From Pseudopedobacter sp038243635 (GTDB taxonomy: Bacteria; Bacteroidota; Bacteroidia; Sphingobacteriales; Sphingobacteriaceae), in NCBI GenBank assembly GCA_038243635.1, contig JBBSQW010000013.1:40051-104050 (forward strand): a stretch of 64,000 nt of DNA, written 5' to 3'. Each line of letters opens with the position of its first letter. The stretch's first letter is position 1. The notes beneath the pieces were generated by a model. That model was given only the letters and a program-made list of their open reading frames with translations, searched no databases and was not told where the DNA came from. The position numbers and the translations under genes were made by a program. Shown one piece after another: positions 16,667-24,026 of the stretch.

Positions 16667-17271
16667 TAAGCTTCAAGAATGTTTTTCAATTCGCCAGGTA
16701 AATCTTCAATGCTATCGATGTCTGATAATTCTAAACCTACGTGATAACCAACGTTTAAATCTTCTAAAACACTAACCGTAGTTTTAAATACTTCGTTTGT
16801 ACTCCAAGCTACATTGGTAAATAATTCGGGAATCATTTTAGTTAATCCTAATAGGTAATAACCACCATCTTTTGCAGGGCCAATTACCACATCGTTATTT
16901 ATTAAAGCTCCAAATGAATCTTCAATTACGCTTTGGTTTAGCTCGTAACAATCTGAACCAATAATCAAAACACGCTCATATCCTTTTGTAAAAAGCTGGC
17001 TAAAAGCATCTTGCATTCTGCCACCCAAATCACTTTCTTTTTGATAAGCTGTAAGATAGGCTTTATCGCCCCATGGCATTTTATTTTCCGAAACCTTATC
17101 GTAAAACAAAAACTTATCAGCATTCAAATCCTTTGTAATCAAATTGGTATGATTCAATAGCTCTTTGTAAACTTTAAGTGCGTTAACATCACCAACGGTA
17201 GCAGCCAATCTTGTTTTTGACCTTCCTAACTCCGGATATTTTAAAAAAATAATGATGGCTTCTTTGTTCAT
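16663..17271 (-). CDS. DUF2064 / TIGR04282-type glycosyltransferase
   Basis: Protein of 202 residues with a GT-A-like nucleotidyl or glycosyl-transferase fold. Motifs are the N-terminal IIFLKYPELGRSKTRLAATVG, then LIIGSDCYEL and VIGPAKDGGYYLLGL. The family (DUF2064) is named in databases after an arsenosugar biosynthesis gene cluster, but no arsenic genes are nearby here, so that role is not supported by context. Cytoplasmic. Overlaps msrC tail to tail by 4 bp. Confidence 0.8.
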   Translation of the reverse strand: MNKEAIIIFLKYPELGRSKTRLAATVGDVNALKVYKELLNHTNLITKDLNADKFLFYDKVSENKMPWGDKAYLTAYQKESDLGGRMQDAFSQLFTKGYERVLIIGSDCYELNQSVIEDSFGALINNDVVIGPAKDGGYYLLGLTKMIPELFTNVAWSTNEVFKTTVSVLEDLNVGYHVGLELSDIDSIEDLPGELKNILEAY

Positions 17272-17347
17272 ACAGGAATTTGGGAAATAGTTTCGTTTAT
17301 CTTTTTAAACGGTTTAAAAAATCAAATGGTTTTTGCGAAGTTGATTT

Positions 17348-17872
17348 TTATTTGATCAAACCAGATATTTCGTAATCATTTAATCCCAGTAAAATCACCT
17401 TTTGGTGTTTAGTAATCTGATACAACGAATCCGGAACAAAAACTAAATTTTCGGTAGTATGGTAAAGCAGATTCTTGCTTTGCGTGTTAATTTCTATTTT
17501 CGCTGGACGGTCTCCAGCAAAATTGATTTTAATCGACTTTACGCGTAGCTCAGGGTCTGTAGCCGAATAAGTGACCACGTTGGTTGTAGAGTCTTTTTGA
17601 TAGCTGTCTTTCCAAGCCGCCTTGTTAATATCGCACTCTGTAAATAGCTGTAATTCTTGATCCCAGTTTTCTATAACTAATGTTTTGGATTCGGCATCCT
17701 TATTCTTACTTACCGTTTTAACAACTTGTTTATTAGCAAGTGTTGCTGCTTGTTGCTTAAAGTAACCTGCAATATCAAAGAAGTAGTTTTGTTTCGGAGC
17801 CTGTTCATCTGGAGAAGATGAACAGCTCGAAAACAAAAATAAAAGTATGCTTAATTTAAAAACCTTAATCAT
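17348..17872 (-). CDS. Hypothetical lipoprotein downstream of gpmI
   Basis: Protein of 174 residues with a lipoprotein signal, FLFSSCSSSPDE (cysteine at about residue 17). The rest is mixed alpha/beta with no motif I recognise. The gene begins at the base where the gpmI stop ends, so the two are cotranscribed, but no functional link to glycolysis is apparent. Confidence 0.65.
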   Translation of the reverse strand: MIKVFKLSILLFLFSSCSSSPDEQAPKQNYFFDIAGYFKQQAATLANKQVVKTVSKNKDAESKTLVIENWDQELQLFTECDINKAAWKDSYQKDSTTNVVTYSATDPELRVKSIKINFAGDRPAKIEINTQSKNLLYHTTENLVFVPDSLYQITKHQKVILLGLNDYEISGLIK

Positions 17873-19392
17873 TAAACTAGTATTTCGCCACTCATTTCTT
17901 GAGGTGCATCAAGGCTTAAAAGTTTTAGAATGGTAGGAGCAATATCTCCCAACTTCCCGTCTTTAATCGCTTTATAATCCGTATCGATTAATATACAAGG
18001 AACTAAATTAGTGGTGTGTGCGGTGTTTACAGAACCGTCTGCATTAACCATGTAATCGGCATTACCGTGATCCGCAATGATGATAAACGAATAACCGTTC
18101 TTTAGACCTGCTTCCACAACAGCTTCTGCGCATTGGTCTACAGTTTCTACTGCTTTTACAACGGCTTCAAAAACTCCGGTATGGCCAACCATATCGGGGT
18201 TTGCAAAGTTTAAACAAATAAAATCTGCCCAACCTTTTTCAATTTCAGGGATAATCGCATCCTTAATTCCGTTTGCACTCATTTCTGGTTGCAAATCATA
18301 AGTCGCAACTTTTGGCGACGGAATCATCAGTCGCTTTTCGTTCTCAAATTCTTTTTCACGACCGCCAGAAAAGAAGAAAGTTACGTGTGGATACTTCTCA
18401 GTCTCTGCTATTCTAATCTGATTTTTATGGTTACGTTCTAAAACCTCACCTAAAGTATTCACTAAATCATCTTTAGTAAATACAACTTTAACGCCTTTGA
18501 AAGTTTCGTCGTAGGTGGTCATTGTAATATAATCCAAATCTAAGGGCTTCATTCCTTGTTCTGGAATCTCTTTTTGAGTAAGCGCAATCGTAATTTCCCT
18601 ACCTCGGTCTGTCCTAAAGTTAAAACAAATTACAACATCACCATTTTCAATTACGGCAACTGGGTTTCCGTTAGCATCAGCTTTTATCAAAGGTTTAATA
18701 AACTCGTCGGTAATGCCATCAGCGTAAGATTTGGTAATTGCGGCCGCTAAATCACTTACTTTTTCGCCTTCGCCTTTTACCAGTAAGTCGTAAGCAAGCT
18801 TAACTCTTTCCCAACGGTTATCTCTATCCATCGCATAATATCTTCCAATTACGCTTGCAAGTTCGCCGGTAGAGTTTTTTAAATAATCGTTTAAATTATT
18901 TACATAATCTACCCCAGCATTTGGGTCAGTGTCTCTACCGTCACTAAAAGCATGTATAAAAACTTTTTCTAAATCAAATGCCTTCGCAGCATCACACAAA
19001 CCTTTTAAATGTGAGGTATGCGAATGTACGCCGCCATCAGATAGTAAACCTATAAAATGTACCTTCTTGTTTTCTTTTTTCGCGTATTCAAAAGCATCTT
19101 TTAAAACTGGGTTAGTTTTAAAATCACCGTCTTTAACGGCTTTATGTATTCTTCCCAATTCTTGGTAAACCACTCTTCCGGCACCTAAATTCATGTGCCC
19201 AACTTCAGAGTTTCCCATTTGACCGACTGGTAAACCAACTGCTTCACCAGAAGCTTCTAATTTAGAGTTTGGATATTGTTTGATACAACGATCAAAAAAA
19301 GGTGTATTTGCAGCGATGATGGCGTTTGATGAGTCGTTTTTTCCGTATCCCCAGCCATCTAGGATTAGGAGTGCAACTTTTTTATTCTTCAC
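17872..19392 (-). CDS. gpmI: 2,3-bisphosphoglycerate-independent phosphoglycerate mutase
   Basis: Interconverts 3- and 2-phosphoglycerate in glycolysis, using two Mn ions and a phosphoserine intermediate. Motifs are LLILDGWGYGK (first metal aspartate), the catalytic serine in MGNSEVGHMNLGAGR, FSDGRDTDPN, NFANPDMVGHTG, and IADHGNADYM near the end. The frame is open to an ATG at 19425, but a perfect -7 box lies at 19397-19404, inside that extension. I therefore choose the GTG at 19392 (MKNKKVALLILDGWG, 506 residues, the usual size), which makes the mRNA leaderless. A lipoprotein gene follows directly. Confidence 0.93.
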   Translation of the reverse strand: MKNKKVALLILDGWGYGKNDSSNAIIAANTPFFDRCIKQYPNSKLEASGEAVGLPVGQMGNSEVGHMNLGAGRVVYQELGRIHKAVKDGDFKTNPVLKDAFEYAKKENKKVHFIGLLSDGGVHSHTSHLKGLCDAAKAFDLEKVFIHAFSDGRDTDPNAGVDYVNNLNDYLKNSTGELASVIGRYYAMDRDNRWERVKLAYDLLVKGEGEKVSDLAAAITKSYADGITDEFIKPLIKADANGNPVAVIENGDVVICFNFRTDRGREITIALTQKEIPEQGMKPLDLDYITMTTYDETFKGVKVVFTKDDLVNTLGEVLERNHKNQIRIAETEKYPHVTFFFSGGREKEFENEKRLMIPSPKVATYDLQPEMSANGIKDAIIPEIEKGWADFICLNFANPDMVGHTGVFEAVVKAVETVDQCAEAVVEAGLKNGYSFIIIADHGNADYMVNADGSVNTAHTTNLVPCILIDTDYKAIKDGKLGDIAPTILKLLSLDAPQEMSGEILV

Positions 19393-19396
19393 GCCA

Positions 19397-19404
19397 CAAA
19401 TATA
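19397..19404 (-). promoter_or_regulatory. -7 box TATATTTG, 4 nt before the gpmI GTG start
   Basis: Perfect TAnnTTTG on the minus strand, separated from the GTG at 19392 by TGGC. It overlaps the longer reading frame and so decides the start; transcription should begin at the start codon. Confidence 0.6.
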
Positions 19405-19485
19405 TGAAACTAATTTTAACAACATTAGCGAACAATTTGCTAAATTATGGCACTATTTGTGGATTTTTACATAACAACGCACAAT

Positions 19486-19872
19486 ATGAAATATACGTAT
19501 ACACTACTTTTCTTAATCTTTGTTAAAAGTACTTTTGCTTTTGATATTATTGATGATGTTGCAGCAACGTTTAAAAGTGGGAATGCCAAAGAGATTGCTA
19601 AATATTTTTCTTCAACAATAGAACTGTCTATTGTTGATCAAGAAGATATTTATTCTAGCAGTCAGGCAGGTTTCATTCTGAAAGACTTTTTTGCAAAACA
19701 TCCCCCAATCAGCACCAAAATTATCCATAAAGTAACCTCAAACCCTACCTATAAATTTGGTGTCATTTTGTTGGTTACCGCTAACGCAAATTATCGTGTA
19801 AGTTTTGAGTTAAAGAGCAATTCCTCAAAATTTTTGCTGTCTCAAATCAGAATTGAAGAAAATAAAGAATAA
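19486..19872 (+). CDS. DUF4783 domain exported protein
   Basis: Exported protein of 128 residues from ATG 19486. The signal peptide is MKYTYTLLFLIFVKSTFA. The mature part, DIIDDVAATFKSGNAKEIAKYF then FILKDFFAKHPP, has the cystatin/NTF2-like pattern of DUF4783, a Bacteroidota family of unknown function. An in-frame ATG at 19447 would put 13 polar residues before the signal peptide and is rejected. It is divergent from gpmI and lies 44 bp before nadC. Confidence 0.75.
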   Translation: MKYTYTLLFLIFVKSTFAFDIIDDVAATFKSGNAKEIAKYFSSTIELSIVDQEDIYSSSQAGFILKDFFAKHPPISTKIIHKVTSNPTYKFGVILLVTANANYRVSFELKSNSSKFLLSQIRIEENKE

Positions 19873-19889
19873 CCCAAACATAAAATTTC

Positions 19890-19897
19890 TATTTTTG
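19890..19897 (+). promoter_or_regulatory. -7 box TATTTTTG of nadC
   Basis: Perfect TAnnTTTG, 19 nt before the TTG start of nadC. It indicates a separate promoter downstream of the DUF4783 gene. Confidence 0.5.
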
Positions 19898-19916
19898 GAA
19901 GCAAAAATCACACGTT

Positions 19917-20762
19917 TTGGACAATCGACTATTACAACAATTTATAGATAATGCTCTTATTGAGGATGTTGCGGATGGAGATCACACTTCTTTATCCACT
20001 ATTCCCGCAGATGCAAAAGGGAAAGCTAAGCTTTTAATTAAGGATGATGGAGTAATTGCAGGGGTTGAAGTGGCTTTAGCAATTTTTAAAACAGTAGATG
20101 CCGACTTAAAAATCGAGCTTTTAATTGAAGACGGTAGCGAGGTTAAATATGGTGATATTGTACTTTACGTAACGGGAAGTTCACGCTCAATTTTGACTGC
20201 TGAGCGCTTAGTGTTAAATACAATGCAAAGGATGAGCGGTATTGCTACAACAACTCGCAAAATTGTTAGGCTTATTCAATCAACTGGCACCAAAGTTCTA
20301 GATACTAGAAAAACAACTCCTAATATAAGGTTTTTAGAGAAAGAAGCTGTCAAAATAGGTGGCGGCGTAAACCACCGTTTTGGGTTGTACGATATGATTT
20401 TGATCAAAGACAATCATGTTGATTATGCCGGAGGAATTCCTCAAGCTATTAATGCTGCAAAGAAATACCTTAAAGAAAAAAACCTTAGTATTCCAATTGA
20501 GGTGGAAGTTCGAAATATCAAAGAATTAACTGACGTAATAAATACTGGCACTGTTGATAGGATTTTGTTAGATAATTTCAGTTTCGATGACCTAAGAGAA
20601 GCGGTAGCGTTAATTAACGGTAAGTATATTACCGAAGCGTCTGGTGGAATTACTGAAGAAACAGTTTTAGACTATGCAAAATGCGGCGTAGATTATGTTT
20701 CCATGGGTGCACTTACTCATTCTGTCAAAAGCTTAGATATGAGCTTAAAAGCAGTCGTTTAA
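19917..20762 (+). CDS. nadC: Nicotinate-nucleotide pyrophosphorylase (carboxylating), QPRTase
   Basis: Converts quinolinate and PRPP to nicotinate mononucleotide in de novo NAD synthesis. The 281-residue protein has EDVADGDHTS at the N-terminus, TAERLVLNTMQRMSGIAT, DTRKTTPNIRFLEKEAVKIG (Arg/Lys binding quinolinate), NHRFGLYDMILIKDNH, EVEVRN and LLDNF. The start codon is TTG at 19917; the resulting MDNRLLQQFI fits the family N-terminus. The other nad genes are not adjacent. plsY follows 48 bp downstream on the same strand. Confidence 0.95.
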   Translation: MDNRLLQQFIDNALIEDVADGDHTSLSTIPADAKGKAKLLIKDDGVIAGVEVALAIFKTVDADLKIELLIEDGSEVKYGDIVLYVTGSSRSILTAERLVLNTMQRMSGIATTTRKIVRLIQSTGTKVLDTRKTTPNIRFLEKEAVKIGGGVNHRFGLYDMILIKDNHVDYAGGIPQAINAAKKYLKEKNLSIPIEVEVRNIKELTDVINTGTVDRILLDNFSFDDLREAVALINGKYITEASGGITEETVLDYAKCGVDYVSMGALTHSVKSLDMSLKAVV

Positions 20763-20810
20763 TTTAAAAGTAAAAGGTTTGAAAAGTTTAAATATTAATA
20801 TAAGAGCTTT

Positions 20811-21455
20811 ATGATTTCGATTTATTCTATCGGAGCATTATTGCTAGCTTACTTATTTGGATCAATTCCGACGGCTGTTTGGATAGGGCAGGCTTTTTAT
20901 GGAATTGATGTAAGGGAATATGGCAGCGGAAATGCGGGCGCTACAAATACTTTTAGGGTATTGGGTAAAAAAGCTGGTATTCCTGTAATGCTTTTAGATA
21001 TTTTGAAAGGTTGGACTGCAACTAACTTGGTTTCGTTCATTGGTTTATCTGTAACTGGTCCCGAACATTCTGTCCAATTTGTAAATTACCAATTGGCTTT
21101 AGGCGTTGTCGCTGTAATGGGCCACTTGTTTCCTGTTTTCGCTGGCTTTAGGGGAGGTAAAGGAATTGCTACCTTATTTGGTATGATATTGGCAGTGCAC
21201 CTTCCATCAGCTTTAATTTGTGTTCTTGTATTTGTAATCGTTTTGTTGCTTACAAAGTATGTGTCCTTAAGCAGTATAGCTGCGGGCTTTACTTTTACTT
21301 TTAGCGTGATATTTATTTATCAGGTTTCTGTTAAAGCAATTGTAATTTATGGGATGTGCATTTGCATATTAATTTTGGTGACCCATCAAAAAAACATAGA
21401 GCGGCTATTAAGAGGCAAAGAATCAAAAGTAAATCTGTTTAAAAAGAAACAGTAA
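20811..21455 (+). CDS. plsY: Acyl-phosphate:glycerol-3-phosphate acyltransferase PlsY
   Basis: Integral inner-membrane enzyme making lysophosphatidic acid from acyl phosphate, the first step of phospholipid synthesis. The 214-residue protein has five hydrophobic segments and the three family motifs: SIPTAVWIG, the loop VREYGSGNAGATNTFRVLGKKAG, and GHLFPVFAGFRGGKGIAT. The C-terminal tail is positively charged. Length is normal for Bacteroidota. Confidence 0.95.
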   Translation: MISIYSIGALLLAYLFGSIPTAVWIGQAFYGIDVREYGSGNAGATNTFRVLGKKAGIPVMLLDILKGWTATNLVSFIGLSVTGPEHSVQFVNYQLALGVVAVMGHLFPVFAGFRGGKGIATLFGMILAVHLPSALICVLVFVIVLLLTKYVSLSSIAAGFTFTFSVIFIYQVSVKAIVIYGMCICILILVTHQKNIERLLRGKESKVNLFKKKQ

Positions 21456-21471
21456 CATTAAATTAAAATTC

Positions 21472-22269
21472 ATGAAAATTAAATTATTGGCAGTAATAGG
21501 GTTAAGTACCCTAATGATGGCATGTTCTACAGTGCCACTTACTGGTAGAAGACAAGCGAATTTAGTAAGCGACGGCGAAATGCAACAAATGGCCGCCACA
21601 AGTTATAGAGAGCTATTGTCCAGCCCAAAAACAAAAGTGCTTAATAATGCACAAAGCAGACAGGTAAAAGCCGTAGGTGCAAAAATTCAAGCTGCCGTCA
21701 CTAAATTTATGAATCAGAATGGTTACACGGATCAAATTGCTGGTTTTAACTGGGAATTTAATTTAATTGAAAGTCCAGAGGTTAATGCTTGGTGTATGCC
21801 GGGCGGAAAAGTAGCAGTTTACACTGGTATTTTACCGATTACACAAAACGAAGCTGGTTTAGCTACAGTGATGGGCCACGAGATTGCTCACGCAATTGCA
21901 AAACATAGCAACGAGCGCTATTCTCAACAAATGATTGCCCAGGGGCTAGGTGCAATTGTTGGTTCAGCGGTAACAAAAACAGAAGCTGGAGCGAACGTCT
22001 TTAACCAAGTTTTTGGTATTGGCGCACAAACTGGTGTATTGCTTCCAAACTCAAGAAAGCAAGAGTCGGAAGCTGATAGATTAGGACTAACTTTTATGGC
22101 TATGGCGGGATACGACCCACAGAGTGCAGTTGGTTTTTGGCAACGTATGGCAGCAAAAAGTAACGGACAAGCGCCACCAGAGTTTTTAAGTACGCACCCA
22201 AGTGATGCTACAAGAATAAATGATATTAAAAAGTATTTGCCAGAAGCAAACAAATACTACAAGAAATAA
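21472..22269 (+). CDS. M48-family metalloprotease lipoprotein (LoiP/YcaL-like)
   Basis: Periplasm-facing zinc protease of 265 residues. The lipobox gives C18 (LMMACST), then PLTGRRQANLVSDGEM, the zinc site in MGHEIAHAIAKHSNER (HExxH), and the third ligand in RKQESEADRLGLTFM. It ends with FLSTHPSDATRI, a conserved M48C feature. Members take part in outer-membrane protein quality control. It is 16 bp downstream of plsY and probably cotranscribed, with a terminator behind it. Confidence 0.9.
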   Translation: MKIKLLAVIGLSTLMMACSTVPLTGRRQANLVSDGEMQQMAATSYRELLSSPKTKVLNNAQSRQVKAVGAKIQAAVTKFMNQNGYTDQIAGFNWEFNLIESPEVNAWCMPGGKVAVYTGILPITQNEAGLATVMGHEIAHAIAKHSNERYSQQMIAQGLGAIVGSAVTKTEAGANVFNQVFGIGAQTGVLLPNSRKQESEADRLGLTFMAMAGYDPQSAVGFWQRMAAKSNGQAPPEFLSTHPSDATRINDIKKYLPEANKYYKK

Positions 22270-22288
22270 AAATTTTGTGAAAAGCGAG

Positions 22289-22322
22289 AAGGCTTAATAT
22301 CGAAGGGTATTAGGCTTTTTTT
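22289..22322 (+). terminator. Terminator after the M48 protease gene
   Basis: AAGGCTTAATA and TATTAGGCTTT form an 11-bp stem (two G-T wobbles) and are followed by TTTTTT. Confidence 0.7.
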
Positions 22323-22375
22323 GTGGATGGATGTTTGGCTAGAATTCCGGTTGCAATTGTCATTAAGATTGTCAC

Positions 22376-22525
22376 TACGTCACCTCGACGATAGGAGAGG
22401 TCTCTAAGTCTTTTGCACTAATTTGGTTGTTCGAATTAACTAATAGATTAAGCGCTACTTTTTTGTTTTAGAGTTTATGATCGCGATACAAGTATTCTAG
22501 TACCTCGTTATAAATGACGAAAAAC
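22376..22525. repeat. Dispersed intergenic repeat element, degenerate copy
   Basis: Begins ACGTCACCTCGACGATAGGA and ends near GTACCTCGTTATAAATGACG, an imperfect inverted pair (GTCA..CGAC / ATGACG). No open frame. It resembles the palindrome-containing elements at 36909, 43564, 59112 and 61440 in composition and ends. It fills most of the gap between the M48 and Plug genes. Confidence 0.45.
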
Positions 22526-22561
22526 TCAGAAAAGCAGTTAGTCTTATAATGGAATTTAAGT

Positions 22562-23935
22562 TTAAAAATTCCTTGGATTTTTAGTCGTATTCAACTCTGT
22601 AAAAGAAATCAACTGATCAAATCTCGCTCCAGGTGCTCTGTAGTAAATGAGTAATTGGTAGTCGTTTTCTGTTTGATAGTAAGAACCTTCAAACGCATTA
22701 GGGTTAATCATTTTGCCATCTGCATCTGCCCACACATATTGATAGTCAATTACGCCTTGTTTTATAAGTGCAGTTAAAGTAAACTCTTTTCGCTCTGCAT
22801 CGTAAACCATCCGACTGTCCTTATTTTTTTGATAAGCATTAAATTTCCCTACAACATACGCAAACCCTTCCTTATCCGGTGCTTCTGCTTTTAGTACAAA
22901 GTTTATGTTTCCATAATCAGCGTCGTAACGTGGGTCGCTTCCATCTTGATTTAAGGTGTAGAAATTCCCGTCTTCGTCAAATTGGTAAGTATAAGAGCTT
23001 TTGCTTTTATCGATGTCTGCAAAAAGATTTACGGTATAAATACTGTCCTGAATAATTTGGTAAACACCTTCTGACTTGTACTTAAAACTACGCGTATCAA
23101 ATCTTCTAAATTCGTTACCAGCTTTAAAATCGTTGGTGTTGTTGTCGGAGTAAATTAATTGATTATTTCTGATGAACAACGGACGTTGTGTTTTCTGAGC
23201 AATATCTGTCCGCCCGTTTTGTAAAACTACTGCAGTAATCTCTTGATAAGCATTTTGAATATTTAAACTAGGATGAAGTATAGAAAAGTTTATTTTTTGA
23301 TTGCTATCACGATTCGAAACCGTGTTCGAAGGCGCTATTTCAGCTTGTACTGCAACTTTTGGAACAACTACATAAAACCTGCGTGTCAATAATAATTTTG
23401 ACGCATCGCCATCTTCAAAAACTTTCAATAAGTAGTTTCCAGATAATTTTGGAATGACATTGAAATTAGGCAGCCTAACTTCATAATGAGTATATTTTTG
23501 ATAAGTGTTGTACGAGAAACGATAATCGTTGATGCGGTCTTCGCTAAAGCTTTCCAAATATTCAATAGGGGTGATGGAAGAAACCGTCCAATCAGCATTA
23601 CAATGAACCACACCATAATACAAATTTCTGCTTCCACCACGTAAATCATCAAAACTTAACAGCAGTTCTTCTCCACTTCCTAAATTCAATATCGGGAATG
23701 ATTGCGCCTTTTTATGATTATGAAAAGCAACGGATTTAATTTCTGACAGATAATTGATATCATCAAAAACTAAATCAGAAGACGGAACTTCGATTCGTTG
23801 TGGACGTGGTTTTTTAGCTTTTTTTTGAGCGTAGGAGTAGGGAGTTAAAAGTAGAAAGTAAAAATTAAAAAGTAAAAGATTTAGAATGAAGAGCTTAGCG
23901 TATCGTGTCAAAGAATATTGCTTTAAAAAAATCAT
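22562..23935 (-). CDS. Type IX secretion system plug protein (DUF5103)
   Basis: DUF5103 protein of 457 residues. In Flavobacterium the DUF5103 protein Plug closes the periplasmic side of the SprA outer-membrane translocon. An N-terminal signal peptide ends at PYSYAQ (about residue 36); EVPSSDLVFDDINYLSEIKSVAFH follows, with SFDDLRGGSRNLYYGVVHCNADW and QTENDYQLLIYYRAPGARFDQL typical of the family. Odd feature: residues 20-34, the hydrophobic core of the signal peptide, are encoded by a tandem 7-bp repeat (23835-23876). It is alone, about 90 bp from the ABC-F gene on the same strand. Confidence 0.85.
   Translation of the reverse strand: MIFLKQYSLTRYAKLFILNLLLFNFYFLLLTPYSYAQKKAKKPRPQRIEVPSSDLVFDDINYLSEIKSVAFHNHKKAQSFPILNLGSGEELLLSFDDLRGGSRNLYYGVVHCNADWTVSSITPIEYLESFSEDRINDYRFSYNTYQKYTHYEVRLPNFNVIPKLSGNYLLKVFEDGDASKLLLTRRFYVVVPKVAVQAEIAPSNTVSNRDSNQKINFSILHPSLNIQNAYQEITAVVLQNGRTDIAQKTQRPLFIRNNQLIYSDNNTNDFKAGNEFRRFDTRSFKYKSEGVYQIIQDSIYTVNLFADIDKSKSSYTYQFDEDGNFYTLNQDGSDPRYDADYGNINFVLKAEAPDKEGFAYVVGKFNAYQKNKDSRMVYDAERKEFTLTALIKQGVIDYQYVWADADGKMINPNAFEGSYYQTENDYQLLIYYRAPGARFDQLISFTELNTTKNPRNF
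23835..23876 (+). repeat. Heptad repeat encoding the Plug signal-peptide core
   Basis: On the plus strand the bases read GAGTAGG, GAGTTAA, AAGTAGA, AAGTAAA, AATTAAA, AAGTAAA: six 7-bp units of an AAGTANA type. On the coding (minus) strand they give the Leu/Phe/Tyr-rich residues 20-34. The heptad register is continuous with no indel. Confidence 0.8.
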
Positions 23936-23990
23936 AGATTCAATTTAATAAAAATTTCTATTTATAAACTAAAAACGAGACTATGCAAAG

Positions 23991-24026
23991 CCTAACAACC
24001 TAACCAACTAAGCCCTAACCATCTAC
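23991..24026 (-). repeat. GGTTAG-type tandem octamers
   Basis: The plus strand shows CCTAACAA, CCTAACCA, ACTAAGCC, CTAACCAT, i.e. GGTTAG units with 7-8 bp spacing on the minus strand. It abuts the ABC-F stop codon. The same motif is found just after valS at 35546. Confidence 0.6.

Noticed and set aside
16663..17271. Arsenosugar biosynthesis cluster
   Set aside because: Only the DUF2064-type protein is present; no arsenite methyltransferase or radical SAM partner is nearby, and the family name alone is not evidence.
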